A DNA stretch of 64,000 nucleotides from Prochlorococcus sp. AG-449-P16. Lineage in GTDB: Bacteria > Cyanobacteriota > Cyanobacteriia > PCC-6307 > Cyanobiaceae. Both the position numbers and the translations under genes were made by a program. This document shows positions 38,059 to 47,295 of the stretch, piece after piece. Below the pieces are notes generated by a model. It saw nothing but the letters and a program-made list of their open reading frames with translations, was not told the DNA's origin and ran no database searches. The stretch is taken from NCBI GenBank assembly GCA_003212175.1, contig QCQN01000001.1, forward strand, positions 55,563 to 119,562, given 5' to 3'. Position 1 is the stretch's first letter. Every line of letters starts with the position of its first letter.

Positions 38059-38424
38059 ATGAGTGATAACACTCCAGAGTCAAATCAAGACTCCGTCTCC
38101 GATACAAGCTCAGAAACTAAAAGCTTTTCAGAGAAGTATTCTGATGTCATGGGAAAAGTCAACGAAACACTTGGAAATGTTGATTGGACTCAAATGGGAA
38201 AATATGGCAAAGCAGCTGGCATAATTGCTGTTGTAGTCATAGCTCAAATAATAATCAAAGTTGTTATTGACACGATTAATTTTTTCCCAATTCTTCCCGG
38301 TTTACTAGAGCTTCTTGGAGTTATAGTTGTTGGTCAATGGAGTTGGCAAAATCTAAGAACTAGTGAAAATCGAGAGGCTGTTTTAGATAAGGTTCAGAAC
38401 CTTAAGAAAACATATTTAGGATAA
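38059..38424 (+). CDS. CAAD-domain membrane protein
   Basis: CAAD domains are cyanobacterial membrane domains found fused to some aminoacyl-tRNA synthetases or alone in thylakoid-associated proteins (CURT1-like). The 121 aa have an acidic Ser/Asp-rich head, an amphipathic SEKYSDVMGKVNETLGNVDW segment, then two membrane helices (AAGIIAVVVIAQIIIKVV and ILPGLLELLGVIVVGQW) and the conserved WSWQNLRTSENREAVLDKVQNLKK tail. I start at ATG 38059 (MSDNTPESN); the frame is open upstream to 37966 but that stretch looks non-coding. Confidence 0.85.
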   Translation: MSDNTPESNQDSVSDTSSETKSFSEKYSDVMGKVNETLGNVDWTQMGKYGKAAGIIAVVVIAQIIIKVVIDTINFFPILPGLLELLGVIVVGQWSWQNLRTSENREAVLDKVQNLKKTYLG

Positions 38425-38431
38425 ATAAAAA

Positions 38432-39310
38432 TTACATATTAATAATTGTCTTGGCGTAATCTTCTACTTGCCAGCAGTATGATCCTCCGAACATATTGGC
38501 ATGATTTAATATGTGATAAAAATTGTAGATAAAAATTCTTCTTTCAAATCCTTTTTTTAATGGCATAATTTTATGATACTCTTCATAAAATTCTTGATTA
38601 AATCCCCCAAATAAACTAGTCATCGCTAAATCAACTTCGCAATCAGCCCACCATGAAGCTGGATCAAAAATAACTCCTTTCCCACTATCATCCATGCCTA
38701 TGTTCCCCGACCATAAATCTCCATGAACAAGAGCATTAGTTGGTTCATGTATATCAAGCTCTGATTTTATTTTTTCAGTAATTAAATTTTTGGTTTGTAT
38801 GTCTAGTAAATCATTTTTGAGTATTTTCAATTGGGGCTCAATTCTTAAGTTTATGAAGCAATTTATCCAATTGTTTTCCCAACCTTCAATTTGTTCTGTG
38901 GTACCAATATATCCTTTTATAGGGTAGCCATATCTATTTGGACTCGACTCATGCGATTTTAAATGCATTTCTCCTAAACCCTTACCAAGTTTTTTTTGAT
39001 CAGCATTATGCATATCTATCCATTCCATTAAAAGGAGTTCCACATCTTCAACATTTAAATAAGAAATTACTTTAGGAATAATAATATTCTCTTGATTGAT
39101 TTTCTTTCTTAGATCACGTAAACAATATTCTTCAAATTTTAATAATTTTTCCTTTCTTTCATTTCGTTTGAGAAAAAAATTCTTTTTGCCTGTCTTTATC
39201 TGCCATGAGCTATGAATATTACCTCCATATACTCTCGAGATACTTTTTGGTAAATCATTACCTAATTTCTTATAAATTTCGCTAAGTTCAGTATTAGATA
39301 TGTTTTGCAT
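38432..39310 (-). CDS. Fructosamine-3-kinase family protein
   Basis: Related to ketosamine kinases that phosphorylate glycated amines so that the sugar falls off, a repair function. The 292 aa show the kinase-like fold: GGNIHSSWQIKTGKKNFFLKRN near residues 24-45, LLLMEWIDM near 92-100, the catalytic NALVHGDLWSGNIGMDD near 191-207 and IFDPASWWADCEVDLAMT near 212-229. The start codon (complement of 39308-39310) is only 3 nt from the divergent CrtD-like start, so both genes' promoters must lie within each other's coding sequence or 5' part. Confidence 0.9.
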   Translation of the reverse strand: MQNISNTELSEIYKKLGNDLPKSISRVYGGNIHSSWQIKTGKKNFFLKRNERKEKLLKFEEYCLRDLRKKINQENIIIPKVISYLNVEDVELLLMEWIDMHNADQKKLGKGLGEMHLKSHESSPNRYGYPIKGYIGTTEQIEGWENNWINCFINLRIEPQLKILKNDLLDIQTKNLITEKIKSELDIHEPTNALVHGDLWSGNIGMDDSGKGVIFDPASWWADCEVDLAMTSLFGGFNQEFYEEYHKIMPLKKGFERRIFIYNFYHILNHANMFGGSYCWQVEDYAKTIINM

Positions 39311-39313
39311 GAA

Positions 39314-40819
39314 ATGCAGAAGAATGAAGTTTTGGTAGTTGGTGCTGGTATAGCAGGGTTAACATCTGCTGCAATTTTATCAAAACTTGGATTCTCAGTA
39401 ACATTACTCGAATCCCATTATCAATCAGGAGGCTGTGCAGGTACTTTCCGAAGAAAAAATTACATCTTTGATGTAGGCGCTACTCAAGTTGCTGGTCTTG
39501 AGAAGGGGGGAATACATTCAAAAATTTTTGAGTTTCTTGAAATTAAAATTCCAGAGGCTACTATTCTAGACCCTTCTTGTATTGTTGATTTGAAGGATGG
39601 TAGCAAACCAATATCTATTTGGCATAAAAAAAAAGAATGGCTTGCAGAGAGGGAAATGCAGTTTCCCGGTAGTAATAAGTTTTGGCAACTTTGTTCTTTT
39701 ATTCACGAGAGTAATTGGAAGTTCGCCAATAATAATCCTGTTTTGCCAATTAACAATTTCTGGGATTTCTCCCAACTTTTTAGAGCACTAGTTCCATCAA
39801 ATATTATTACTGGAATTCTTATAAAATCTACTGTTTTTGACCTTTTACGAATCTGTGGATTATCCACTAATGAGCGCTTAATTAAATTTCTCAATTTGCA
39901 ATTAAAACTCTATTCACAAGAAGATGTATACAATACTGCAGCTCTTTATGGTTCTACAGTTTTACAGATGAGTCAGCAGCCTCATGGATTATGGCACCTT
40001 GAAAAATCTATGCAATCTTTAAGTGAAGCTTTAGAGGATTCATTACAAAAAACTGGAGCTAAAATTTTGTTTGGGCAAAAAGTAAATTCTATAATTTTTG
40101 ATGATCCCAATAATTGTTGGAAAGTATTAGCAAAATCTAAAAAAAGATCTTTTGAATATTATTCAAATGACCTGATTTTTACTGCACCTCCACAATCATT
40201 ATTAACTCATCTTGAAGAATCTTTACATAAAAATATTATTTATAAAAATAAGATAAAGTCTTTACCCGAACCAAGTGGAGCTTTAGTTTTTTACTCAGCA
40301 ATAAAAAAGGAACATATTAAAGAGATTTCTTCACATCATTATCAGTTTGTTTCTGATGAATTCGGATCTCTTTTTGTTTCTATAAGTAGAGAAGGTGATG
40401 GTAGAGCTCCAAAAGGTGAGGTTACTTTGATAGCTAGTATCTTTACTAACACAAAAGATTGGTTTAATTTAGATAAAAATAAGTATGTTGAGAGAAAAAA
40501 AGATTTTTTAGAAAAAATTTCTTTAGAAATTGAGAGGCAATTTAATATTGCTTCCGAAAATTGGCTTCATCGGGAATTAGCAACTCCATTAGGTTTTGAA
40601 AGGTGGACTAATAGGCCTAAAGGCATAGTAGGTGGCCTTGGACAAAATCCTGAAATCTTTGGATTATCTGGATTATCAAGTAGAACACCCTTTAAAGGGT
40701 TATGGTTATGCGGAGATTCAATTTATCCAGGAGAAGGGACAGCCGGGGTTAGTCAGTCTGCTTTAATGGTCTCAAGACAGATTTTGGCTAGTAAGGGAAT
40801 TTATGATTTTCATTTATAA
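39314..40819 (+). CDS. CrtD-like carotenoid desaturase/isomerase-family FAD oxidoreductase
   Basis: FAD-dependent enzyme of the phytoene-desaturase/CrtISO superfamily. N-terminal Rossmann motif VVGAGIAGLTSAAIL near residues 6-20, GGCAGTFRRKNYIFDVGATQ near 38-57, and the C-terminal FAD signature GLWLCGDSIYPGEGTAGVSQSALM near 465-488. It is closer to the CrtD (C-3',4' desaturase-like) branch than to CrtH by its N-terminus, though subfamily choice is uncertain. ATG 39314 is preferred to TTG 39305. Its 3' end overlaps the convergent tyrA by 32 nt. Confidence 0.85.
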   Translation: MQKNEVLVVGAGIAGLTSAAILSKLGFSVTLLESHYQSGGCAGTFRRKNYIFDVGATQVAGLEKGGIHSKIFEFLEIKIPEATILDPSCIVDLKDGSKPISIWHKKKEWLAEREMQFPGSNKFWQLCSFIHESNWKFANNNPVLPINNFWDFSQLFRALVPSNIITGILIKSTVFDLLRICGLSTNERLIKFLNLQLKLYSQEDVYNTAALYGSTVLQMSQQPHGLWHLEKSMQSLSEALEDSLQKTGAKILFGQKVNSIIFDDPNNCWKVLAKSKKRSFEYYSNDLIFTAPPQSLLTHLEESLHKNIIYKNKIKSLPEPSGALVFYSAIKKEHIKEISSHHYQFVSDEFGSLFVSISREGDGRAPKGEVTLIASIFTNTKDWFNLDKNKYVERKKDFLEKISLEIERQFNIASENWLHRELATPLGFERWTNRPKGIVGGLGQNPEIFGLSGLSSRTPFKGLWLCGDSIYPGEGTAGVSQSALMVSRQILASKGIYDFHL

Positions 40820-41648
40820 ATTTTTCCCTCAAATCTTTTGCTTCTGAAAGTTTTTTTGCGAGTAATTCCCAATTGTTGTTTTTGATAATGTATTCAAATT
40901 CTTGAATTTTATCCATAAAAATTTCAATAGCATTTAATATATTAGATTTATTATGTGTAGCCAAGTCTAAACCTAATTGAGTATTACCACCGCCAACCCT
41001 CGTTGTATCAAGAAAACCTGAAGAAGCTAAATTTTGAGTCAGTTCTATCATTGCTTTATTGTCTTTTATACGAGTAGTTTCTATCAGTGCTGAAGCCAAA
41101 AATATAGGTAAATGAGATATTAAAGAAACTGCTTTATCATGTTCAATTGGTGATGCTTTGCAAACTTCGCATCCCATTGAGGAAATTAGTTTGGTTAATG
41201 AATTAACAGCCCTTGCATCACTTTTTAAAGTTGGTGTAATAATCCATTTTGCGTTTTTAAAAAGATTCTCAAAACCTGAATCAACTCCTTTATTTTCTGT
41301 CCCTGCCATTGGATGAGAACCAACAAATAAAGGATGTAGGGTTTCCCATTTATTGATTATTGGCTCTTTAATTGAACCAACATCTGTTAATATCGCATCT
41401 TTCGGAAGTATATCTATTAATTCTTGAGATGGATTTAATAAATCTTTTATAGGTAATGCCAAAATTATGAGAGAACACTCTTTTAAAATTGTCAAATCAC
41501 AACTAATAAAATTACTAAGTTTTCTAGCTTTAGCTTTTTTCTCATTTTCTAAGTTATTTGTAACTCCATAAACTGTATGGTTCAAACTTTGGAGCTTTAA
41601 TCCTATTGAACCACCTATAAGTCCTAATCCAACTATTCCAATTTTCAT
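40788..41648 (-). CDS. tyrA: Prephenate/arogenate dehydrogenase
   Basis: Oxidative decarboxylation in tyrosine synthesis; cyanobacterial enzymes mainly use arogenate with NADP+. The 286 aa open with the dinucleotide-binding MKIGIVGLGLIGGSIGLKL, followed by LTDVGSIKEPI near residues 90-100, GSHPMAGTENKGVDSG near 114-129, SLISHLPIFLASALIET near 180-196, and the conserved GGGNTQLGLDLATHN near 223-237. No ACT domain. ATG at 41648. Confidence 0.94.
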   Translation of the reverse strand: MKIGIVGLGLIGGSIGLKLQSLNHTVYGVTNNLENEKKAKARKLSNFISCDLTILKECSLIILALPIKDLLNPSQELIDILPKDAILTDVGSIKEPIINKWETLHPLFVGSHPMAGTENKGVDSGFENLFKNAKWIITPTLKSDARAVNSLTKLISSMGCEVCKASPIEHDKAVSLISHLPIFLASALIETTRIKDNKAMIELTQNLASSGFLDTTRVGGGNTQLGLDLATHNKSNILNAIEIFMDKIQEFEYIIKNNNWELLAKKLSEAKDLREKFINENHKFPY

Positions 41649-41745
41649 TTATTTATTAATTTAAAGAAGTTTTTCTTATTGATAACAATTTTTCTGTATA
41701 TTGAATTCATATTTGTTTGTGGATTTGATATTAATCAAATTATAA

Positions 41746-43194
41746 ATGCTTGAAATTTTAAGTCATCAATACTTAAGAAGATTTATGAAATCTCGCAGGA
41801 TAGAGTGGGAGCATATTTACTCTTTTGGAAGAATAATTTCAAAGTGTATTAAGACAAAAGATAATTATTTAATTAATTCAGAAATTTTTTCAAAAGAGGT
41901 TTGGATATCTGCAATTATGATCTCTTTATTTTTAAATAAAGAAAACTCAATTTTTGTTTTATCTGAAGAAAAGATTCAACTTTTAAGGAGAAACCTGATT
42001 GAGGATCTTAAAATTCTTGGATTCCATTATATTTTTGAAAATGATCAAATAATTTTTCCTACTCATAGAATCCTTTTGACAACTGTTGAAAATTTGTTAG
42101 GGGAATATAGAATTTCAAATATTAACAATAGGCGGATTATTTTTTCAGGAATTGAGAATATTAAAAATGATTTAAAAGATTACTTCAGAATATCTTTATT
42201 TAAAAAGGATTGGTTTTATCAATCGAACGAAGTAAGAACATTCGACCAAAATATAGTAAGTACATATAACCTCCTCAAGAAAAAGTTTTTCCTTAGAAAA
42301 GTTTCAGCTAATAATTTTTTATTTTTGGAAGATGAAGAAATCAGTTTTCTTTCTAAATTCTTTTTAGAAAATGCCTCATTTTCTAAAAAATTTTCTAGAT
42401 TGAATAAAGCATTTTCTAAAGGATGGGCATGTTGGGTTGAACTAGATAAAACAAATTTGGAGTGGTGTTTATATTCTCAACCAATAGATGAACTGTTTGA
42501 AATCAAAAAGTTTTTAATTAAGAATAACTTTGTTTTTTTATCAGCTATGAGAAGGGATAATTTTTTTGAAAAGTATCTCAAAGATCAAAATATAATTATT
42601 GATTTAGTTGTCAATTTTAAAAGTAATTTCAAAGAAAAAGATATTTTAATTTATGTTCCTCCTAAGCAACTTCTTCCTAATAATCCAAGTTTTAATAAAA
42701 CAATAATAGAACAATGTCTAAGGATAATATTATTCAGGAAAGGATTAATTCTAATTTTATGTGATGACACTTACCTGAAAATTAATTTAGCTACAGAGTT
42801 GGCATCAAAGTATGGTAAGAAAGTATTTCTAGAAACTATTCCTTTAATAAATAATGGAATATTGTGTTCTAGTTATAGTTGGTGGATAAAGAATTCCACA
42901 CTGATAGATAATCCTGAAAAAATAATTATTACTTTACTTCCACTGCCCAATATATTAGATCCAATTAATGAAATAACCGTCTCATATAATAAGAAATTAT
43001 CTAAAGATTGGTTTAGAGATTTTTTGCTCCCAGAAACAATAGAAAAATTAGAAAAGTCAGTTTCTCCGTTAAGAAGAAGTTCTGGTACTTTAATAATCTT
43101 GGATGGAAGAGTGCATAAAAGACAATGGGGCAGATTAATTCTGGAAAGTATTCAACCCTCAAAGATAATCAATTACATGATGCCCTTCAATTAG
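41746..43194 (+). CDS. DinG-like helicase-related protein lacking a P-loop
   Basis: The C-terminal segments (KDWFRDFLLPETIEKLEKSV, PLRRSSGTLIILDGRVHKRQWGRLIL) resemble the ends of DinG-like DNA helicases of marine picocyanobacteria as I remember them, and the N-terminal HQYLRRFMKSRRIEWEHIY aligns with their start. But I see no Walker A (GKT/GKS) where expected: the region reads FGRIISKCIKTKDNYLINSEI. No DEAH box or Fe-S cysteine cluster is evident either. At 482 aa it is an intact frame, so it is probably expressed and may serve a non-ATPase role. ATG at 41746, divergent from tyrA. Confidence 0.6.
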   Translation: MLEILSHQYLRRFMKSRRIEWEHIYSFGRIISKCIKTKDNYLINSEIFSKEVWISAIMISLFLNKENSIFVLSEEKIQLLRRNLIEDLKILGFHYIFENDQIIFPTHRILLTTVENLLGEYRISNINNRRIIFSGIENIKNDLKDYFRISLFKKDWFYQSNEVRTFDQNIVSTYNLLKKKFFLRKVSANNFLFLEDEEISFLSKFFLENASFSKKFSRLNKAFSKGWACWVELDKTNLEWCLYSQPIDELFEIKKFLIKNNFVFLSAMRRDNFFEKYLKDQNIIIDLVVNFKSNFKEKDILIYVPPKQLLPNNPSFNKTIIEQCLRIILFRKGLILILCDDTYLKINLATELASKYGKKVFLETIPLINNGILCSSYSWWIKNSTLIDNPEKIIITLLPLPNILDPINEITVSYNKKLSKDWFRDFLLPETIEKLEKSVSPLRRSSGTLIILDGRVHKRQWGRLILESIQPSKIINYMMPFN

Positions 43195-43223
43195 TTTATT
43201 ATTATTTATGAAATATCTTTAAC

Positions 43224-43466
43224 ATGGGAGAATCAAAAAGGAGAAAAAATTTAGGTCTTCCTCCTAAAAATAATAAGAAATCTGGAGGTGATGAGTCTCC
43301 TCGATTATTTGATTGGCTGCCTATAACTATTAATCAAAGAGATAATTTTATGAAATTGAGCATTAGAGCTAGTTGGTTTGGTATCGGATTTTTAGTATTG
43401 TTGTGGATAATCGTTAGATTTATTGGGCCAGCAGCAGGATGGTGGACATTAGCCGATGCAATATGA
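43224..43466 (+). CDS. DUF2839-type small membrane protein, 80 aa
   Basis: Begins with the conserved MGESKRRKNLGLPP found in small cyanobacterial proteins of the DUF2839 type. A single hydrophobic helix (ASWFGIGFLVLLWIIVRFIG, residues about 49-68) follows a basic soluble part, and WW in AGWWTLADAI closes it. Likely thylakoid- or plasma-membrane-anchored; function unknown. ATG at 43224, 29 bp after the helicase-like gene; 4 nt from the convergent recA stop. Confidence 0.82.
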   Translation: MGESKRRKNLGLPPKNNKKSGGDESPRLFDWLPITINQRDNFMKLSIRASWFGIGFLVLLWIIVRFIGPAAGWWTLADAI

Positions 43467-43470
43467 TTTT

Positions 43471-44583
43471 TTAAGCTACTGTTTTTACATCATTAGTAAT
43501 TATTGAATTGCTAGGCTTATCGTTTAATACCTTTATTGAATTAGAGCTTACTTCAGTACCTTCTGTTAGTTTGTTTTTTACTATAGATTCTACTTTATTT
43601 CTTATTTCTAAATTTTGATCAAGCCAAATAATTGTGTTATCTCTCCCTTGACCGATATTTTCTCCTTCATAACTATACCAAGCTCCTCTTCTAATTATGA
43701 TGTTAGTCTCTTCAGCTAAATCTAGTAAACATCCTGTTGTACTAATTCCTTTGCCAAATAAAATATCAAATTCTGCAATTCTAAATGGAGGAGCAACTTT
43801 GTTTTTTGCAACTTTTACTTTCGCTCTTATTCCATATTCTTCTGTTCCCCTTTTTAAAGTTTGAATTCTTCTAATATCAAGTCTTACTGAGGCGTAAAAT
43901 TTTAATGCATTACCTCCTGTAGTTGTCTCTGGATTTCCGTAAGTAACTCCGATTTTTAAACGCAATTGATTTAGAAAGATTACTGTACATCCAGATTTGC
44001 CGATATTACCTGTTATTTTTCTCATTGCCTGACTCATTAGTCTTGCTTGGCTACCTATTACATGATCTCCCATTTCTCCTTCTATCTCTGCTCTTGGAGT
44101 TAGAGCCGCTACTGAGTCAACGACAACTAGATCAACGGCAGTTGATCTTATTAATTGATCAACTATTTCTAAGGCCATTTCACCAGTATCTGGTTGTGAG
44201 ACAAGTAAATTTTCGACATCTACTCCTAGCGAAGCAGCATATACTGGATCTAAGGCATGCTCAGCGTCTACAAATGCTGCTATGCCTCCATTTCTTTGAA
44301 CTTCTGCTATTGCGTGAAGTGTTAGTGTCGTTTTCCCTGAACTTTCAGGACCATATACTTCAACTACCCTTCCTTTTGGATATCCTCCACCTAGAGCTAA
44401 ATCTAATGTAAGAGCCCCCGTCGATATAGTTTCTACTTTCATTCTAGATGCGTCACCTAGTCTCATTATTGATCCTCTACCAAAATTTCTTTCTATTTGG
44501 CCCAATACGAGACTTAATGCTTTGTCTTTTTCCTTAGATACAGATTCTTTTGAATCGTTTTTCTTTCTTTCTTCAATACTCAT
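43471..44583 (-). CDS. recA: Recombinase A
   Basis: Strand-exchange ATPase for recombination and SOS induction. The 370-residue protein carries Walker [11 protein letters not shown] near residues 79-88, the VEVYGPESS lead-in, [11 protein letters not shown] near 107-117, Walker [13 protein letters not shown] near 150-161, and the L2-flanking NQLRLKIGV...[23 protein letters not shown] Ser/Asn-rich C-terminal tail is typical. ATG at 44583. A LexA-like palindrome lies about 75-90 bp upstream, suggesting damage-inducible control. Confidence 0.98.
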   Translation of the reverse strand: MSIEERKKNDSKESVSKEKDKALSLVLGQIERNFGRGSIMRLGDASRMKVETISTGALTLDLALGGGYPKGRVVEVYGPESSGKTTLTLHAIAEVQRNGGIAAFVDAEHALDPVYAASLGVDVENLLVSQPDTGEMALEIVDQLIRSTAVDLVVVDSVAALTPRAEIEGEMGDHVIGSQARLMSQAMRKITGNIGKSGCTVIFLNQLRLKIGVTYGNPETTTGGNALKFYASVRLDIRRIQTLKRGTEEYGIRAKVKVAKNKVAPPFRIAEFDILFGKGISTTGCLLDLAEETNIIIRRGAWYSYEGENIGQGRDNTIIWLDQNLEIRNKVESIVKNKLTEGTEVSSNSIKVLNDKPSNSIITNDVKTVA

Positions 44584-44658
44584 TTTTGATCTATTAATAA
44601 ATTCTCATAATTATTTAAAATCCGTACTTTTTATGCGGAATTAGATAATTATAATCAT

Positions 44659-44672
44659 AGTACATGCGTACT
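44659..44672. promoter_or_regulatory. LexA-box-like palindrome upstream of recA
   Basis: AGTACATGCGTACT is a near-perfect palindrome (AGTAC-N4-GTACT) in the recA promoter region. It fits the cyanobacterial LexA pattern RGTAC-N3-D-GTWCB except for one spacer position (C where D is expected). The gap between recA and the HAD gene is short, so the site very likely serves recA. Confidence 0.6.
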
Positions 44673-44686
44673 CTAGCCGATGATGT

Positions 44687-45463
44687 TTAAATTGCAAGTA
44701 AATTATCTATATTTTTTAATTTCAGTAAGGTAATATCATTTGGCAAATTAATCCTGTCCGTATCTTTTAGGTAACCCCAGTCAGCCAAAAAACAAGGTAT
44801 TTTATTTGTTATTTTAGATTTTTTTATTTCCAACAGTGTATCTTTTCTATCTTCCAAAAATCCGATAATCTCATGTTCTTTTGATAGTTGTGAGGCTATT
44901 TCAACCTTCGTTCCAGATTCGTAACCAAAAATCAACTCAGGAATAATATTTAATTTTTCAAGAATTCTGGTAGCAAAAATTTTTCCTTTTGTTGTTATGA
45001 TTGCTGTCTTTATCTGTTTATTTTTGGCGTTCTTTATCAAATTTAGAACTTCATAAAAGGGCTTATGTAATTGAACCCACTTTTCAAAATCTTTATTGAT
45101 TTGATATTTTCTAGAATTATTAAGAAACTTTTGTAAATCTTCTGCCACCCATGAGTTTTTCAATAATATAGATTGACAATTTTGATGATAATTAAATAAA
45201 AAATCATTTTTATTTTTTTGATTTAGTGGGTTAGTTTTTTTGATAATTTCATATACGATGATTACCATTTCCCATCCATATTTAACCCATGGTCTAATTT
45301 CTTTAAACGTATCTGAAACCTCTTCATAAAGATTTCGTTCGATTGATATATCATTTGAATTCAAAAATTTTTCGCAAGCTAATAATGAACTATTCCAATA
45401 TTCATTCATTCCATCAACAATAACTCCATCAAAATCAAATAAGACTAATTTCTGATTTCTCAC
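44687..45463 (-). CDS. HAD-superfamily hydrolase
   Basis: Haloacid-dehalogenase-fold phosphatase-like protein of 258 aa. Motif I VLFDFDGVIVDG near residues 7-18 has the nucleophile Asp10 and acid Asp12. The threonine of motif II appears in KTAIITTKGK near 150-159. Motif IV is GFLEDRKDTLLEI, near 198-210. The cap domain is inserted between motif I and II (about 20-140), as in class C1. Substrate unknown; phosphoglycolate-type activity is possible but unproven. ATG at 45463; tRNA-Gln lies just upstream on the same strand. Confidence 0.87.
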   Translation of the reverse strand: MRNQKLVLFDFDGVIVDGMNEYWNSSLLACEKFLNSNDISIERNLYEEVSDTFKEIRPWVKYGWEMVIIVYEIIKKTNPLNQKNKNDFLFNYHQNCQSILLKNSWVAEDLQKFLNNSRKYQINKDFEKWVQLHKPFYEVLNLIKNAKNKQIKTAIITTKGKIFATRILEKLNIIPELIFGYESGTKVEIASQLSKEHEIIGFLEDRKDTLLEIKKSKITNKIPCFLADWGYLKDTDRINLPNDITLLKLKNIDNLLAI

Positions 45464-45481
45464 TATTTTTAAACTATAGAA

Positions 45482-45553
45482 CTGGGCCGCTAGGATTCGA
45501 ACCTAGGAATGTCGAGACCAAAACCCGATGCCTTACCACTTGGCGACGGCCCA
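45482..45553 (-). tRNA. tRNA-Gln(UUG)
   Basis: Minus-strand cloverleaf: acceptor TGGGCCG/CGGCCCA, D arm with AAGTGGTAA loop, anticodon stem TCGGG/CTCGA region around loop TTTTGGT (anticodon TTG, complement of 45519-45521), and T arm CTAGG/CCTAG with loop TTCGAAT. CCA is not encoded. It lies 18 bp upstream of the HAD gene on the same strand. Confidence 0.94.
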
Positions 45554-45643
45554 ATAGATTTCAATTTTAATACATCGGGAGATTTTTTTCTATCAAAGCA
45601 TAATTTTTTCCTAGTTTTTTTTGCTAATTAATATTTATGTTTA

Positions 45644-46663
45644 TTATTTGTCACAGCCTAGTTTCCATGGTTTTAGTAAATTTTTTGCTTTTTCTATTGC
45701 CAATAACATTTTTTCAGGATAATCATACAATTTTTTGTTATTACCGTTAGCAAATTCTATAAGTGGCTGCATAATTTTTCTTGCATAACTCCCAAATGCA
45801 ATTCCATCAGGGAAATTATTTATTTTGAGAAATTCATGTGTATTCCCATTTGTGCCTCCAGCTAGTTGAATTAAACCTGGAGGGAGATTAGATCCGATGC
45901 TTTCCCATAATTTCACTATATCTCGTCCTGTAGTGGCGGACAGATCACCTGACATTGGTCTTCCATCAAGCTGCCAAATCAGTGGAACATTATGTTCAGA
46001 AAGAATTTCATATCTTTCCCAAAGTGCATTTGATAAATCTTCCGGCTTTTTTTTGGATTTGTTTAATCCACAACTTACAGAAATTTTCTTTAATTTTACA
46101 TTTGAATTTTTTAGGATATTTGCGATCTCTTTAAAAGGACCTAATCTACTTATCTCAGTATGAATTTCTACTGCGTCCGGTTTAATAGTTTGAAGAGTTT
46201 CTGGAAGATTAATTTTTGATAAGTCATATTCATATTCAGAAATTAAATTTAAAGGACAACTATTAATACATCTCCCGCATCCATAGCATTTATTTTTTTC
46301 GATGCCATAATTGCCTATCGCGTTTGCAGGACAAATTCTTTCACATGGTCTCAAGCAATCAGGAGGACAGAGCAAAGGATCAAATTTGGCTTTTCGAAAA
46401 TGTATATCCTTACCATCACTAATACTTATCATTAAGCCAGTTGATTTGCCATATTCTTTTTCTGCCCATCTAATTCCGTTCCGCGCTGCTCGGACTATAG
46501 ATTGCTCAGCAGCAACGTCAATATAATCAACACCAGCAGCAGCATAAATAGCAGATAAGTCTTCAATGGCAAAAATATCTTCATTACTAGCACCGCAAAT
46601 TAATTTAACCCATTTATCTGATTTTCCTTTATTTTTTTCAAGCAATTTTATTTCAGAATTCAT
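45644..46663 (-). CDS. ldpA: Light-dependent period protein LdpA
   Basis: Iron-sulfur protein that in Synechococcus senses redox state and adjusts the circadian clock's period. The 339 aa contain two 4Fe-4S-type clusters near residues 98-135 ([14 protein letters not shown] and [12 protein letters not shown]), after an N-terminal [26 protein letters not shown]. The C-terminal half includes [33 protein letters not shown]. High-light Prochlorococcus has only a reduced clock, so its input role may be modified. It overlaps the ndhN stop by 11 nt, indicating co-translation with an NDH-1 subunit. Confidence 0.93.
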   Translation of the reverse strand: MNSEIKLLEKNKGKSDKWVKLICGASNEDIFAIEDLSAIYAAAGVDYIDVAAEQSIVRAARNGIRWAEKEYGKSTGLMISISDGKDIHFRKAKFDPLLCPPDCLRPCERICPANAIGNYGIEKNKCYGCGRCINSCPLNLISEYEYDLSKINLPETLQTIKPDAVEIHTEISRLGPFKEIANILKNSNVKLKKISVSCGLNKSKKKPEDLSNALWERYEILSEHNVPLIWQLDGRPMSGDLSATTGRDIVKLWESIGSNLPPGLIQLAGGTNGNTHEFLKINNFPDGIAFGSYARKIMQPLIEFANGNNKKLYDYPEKMLLAIEKAKNLLKPWKLGCDK

Positions 46664-47123
46664 TATTGATATATTCCTTTAGTGACATCCACTCCAGCTT
46701 TCTGGATCCGCCCATCTCAACAACAATTTGAAGTTTATTATCTTTGGTACAAATTTCAATCAAACTTTCCAATTCAGATTTAGAAAGAACTTGACCTTCT
46801 AACAACCACAATAGTTTATTTTTTTCAGTGTCATTAAATAGTTCAGATGCTTGTGGTATAACTTGTTGCACTTCTCCTAATGCACCATTCCTGCCAACAC
46901 TTTGATGACCTAAGTGAGGAGGTCTTACACCATGCAATTTAAGTAAAAAAACTTCAGGATCACCTAGACCCCTAGCAGAGGTTATAAAAGTTTTATATCC
47001 TTTTGCTCTCATTCTTCTTAAAAGACGAGTTTCATATCCACCCTCTAAGGGAGCAAATATTGCTAAACACTTATTATTGTTTAAATCACTATTGAACTTT
47101 TTTCCTGTTAAGAGCAAAGGCAT
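46653..47123 (-). CDS. ndhN: NAD(P)H-quinone oxidoreductase subunit N
   Basis: Membrane-peripheral subunit of the cyanobacterial/plastid NDH-1 complex in cyclic electron flow and respiration. The 156-residue product starts [10 protein letters not shown] and has the conserved [21 protein letters not shown] near residues 22-42, [29 protein letters not shown] near 49-77, and [18 protein letters not shown] near 135-152. ATG at 47123. Together with ldpA it forms a minus-strand pair divergent from the ribosomal cluster. Confidence 0.96.
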   Translation of the reverse strand: MPLLLTGKKFNSDLNNNKCLAIFAPLEGGYETRLLRRMRAKGYKTFITSARGLGDPEVFLLKLHGVRPPHLGHQSVGRNGALGEVQQVIPQASELFNDTEKNKLLWLLEGQVLSKSELESLIEICTKDNKLQIVVEMGGSRKLEWMSLKEYINNEF

Positions 47124-47169
47124 AAGAATTTTTCTTTTATATATATATTATTTTATTTTATGGTACTTG

Positions 47170-47295
47170 ATGATGTACAATTTATATTCAGTGAATTTTA
47201 AAGCTCGCAAGCTAGCCGAGCCTATTGAATCTCACACTTTTAGCGCATCGTTAAAAAAATCAGGATGGGTTTTGTCCCAAAGAGAAACTTTCTAA
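47170..47295 (+). CDS. Possible small ORF upstream of rplC, 41 aa
   Basis: From the paired ATGs at 47170/47173 a frame runs to TAA 47295 in the gap between ndhN and rplC. Composition (NFKARKLAEPIESHTFSASL...) is more protein-like and less A+T-rich than the surrounding gap. The frame is open farther upstream to 47077 but that part is antisense to ndhN and unconvincing. No strong ribosome-binding site. Could equally be part of the rplC leader. Confidence 0.35.
   Translation: MMYNLYSVNFKARKLAEPIESHTFSASLKKSGWVLSQRETF

Noticed and set aside
44025..44411. 128-residue leucine-rich ORF opposite recA
   Set aside because: It is entirely antisense to the strongly conserved recA catalytic domain; its composition reflects the complement of recA codons.
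47077..47169. 5' part of the 72-residue ORF upstream of rplC
   Set aside because: This part overlaps the ndhN start region in antisense and is A+T-rich noise; only the segment from 47170 was kept as a candidate.
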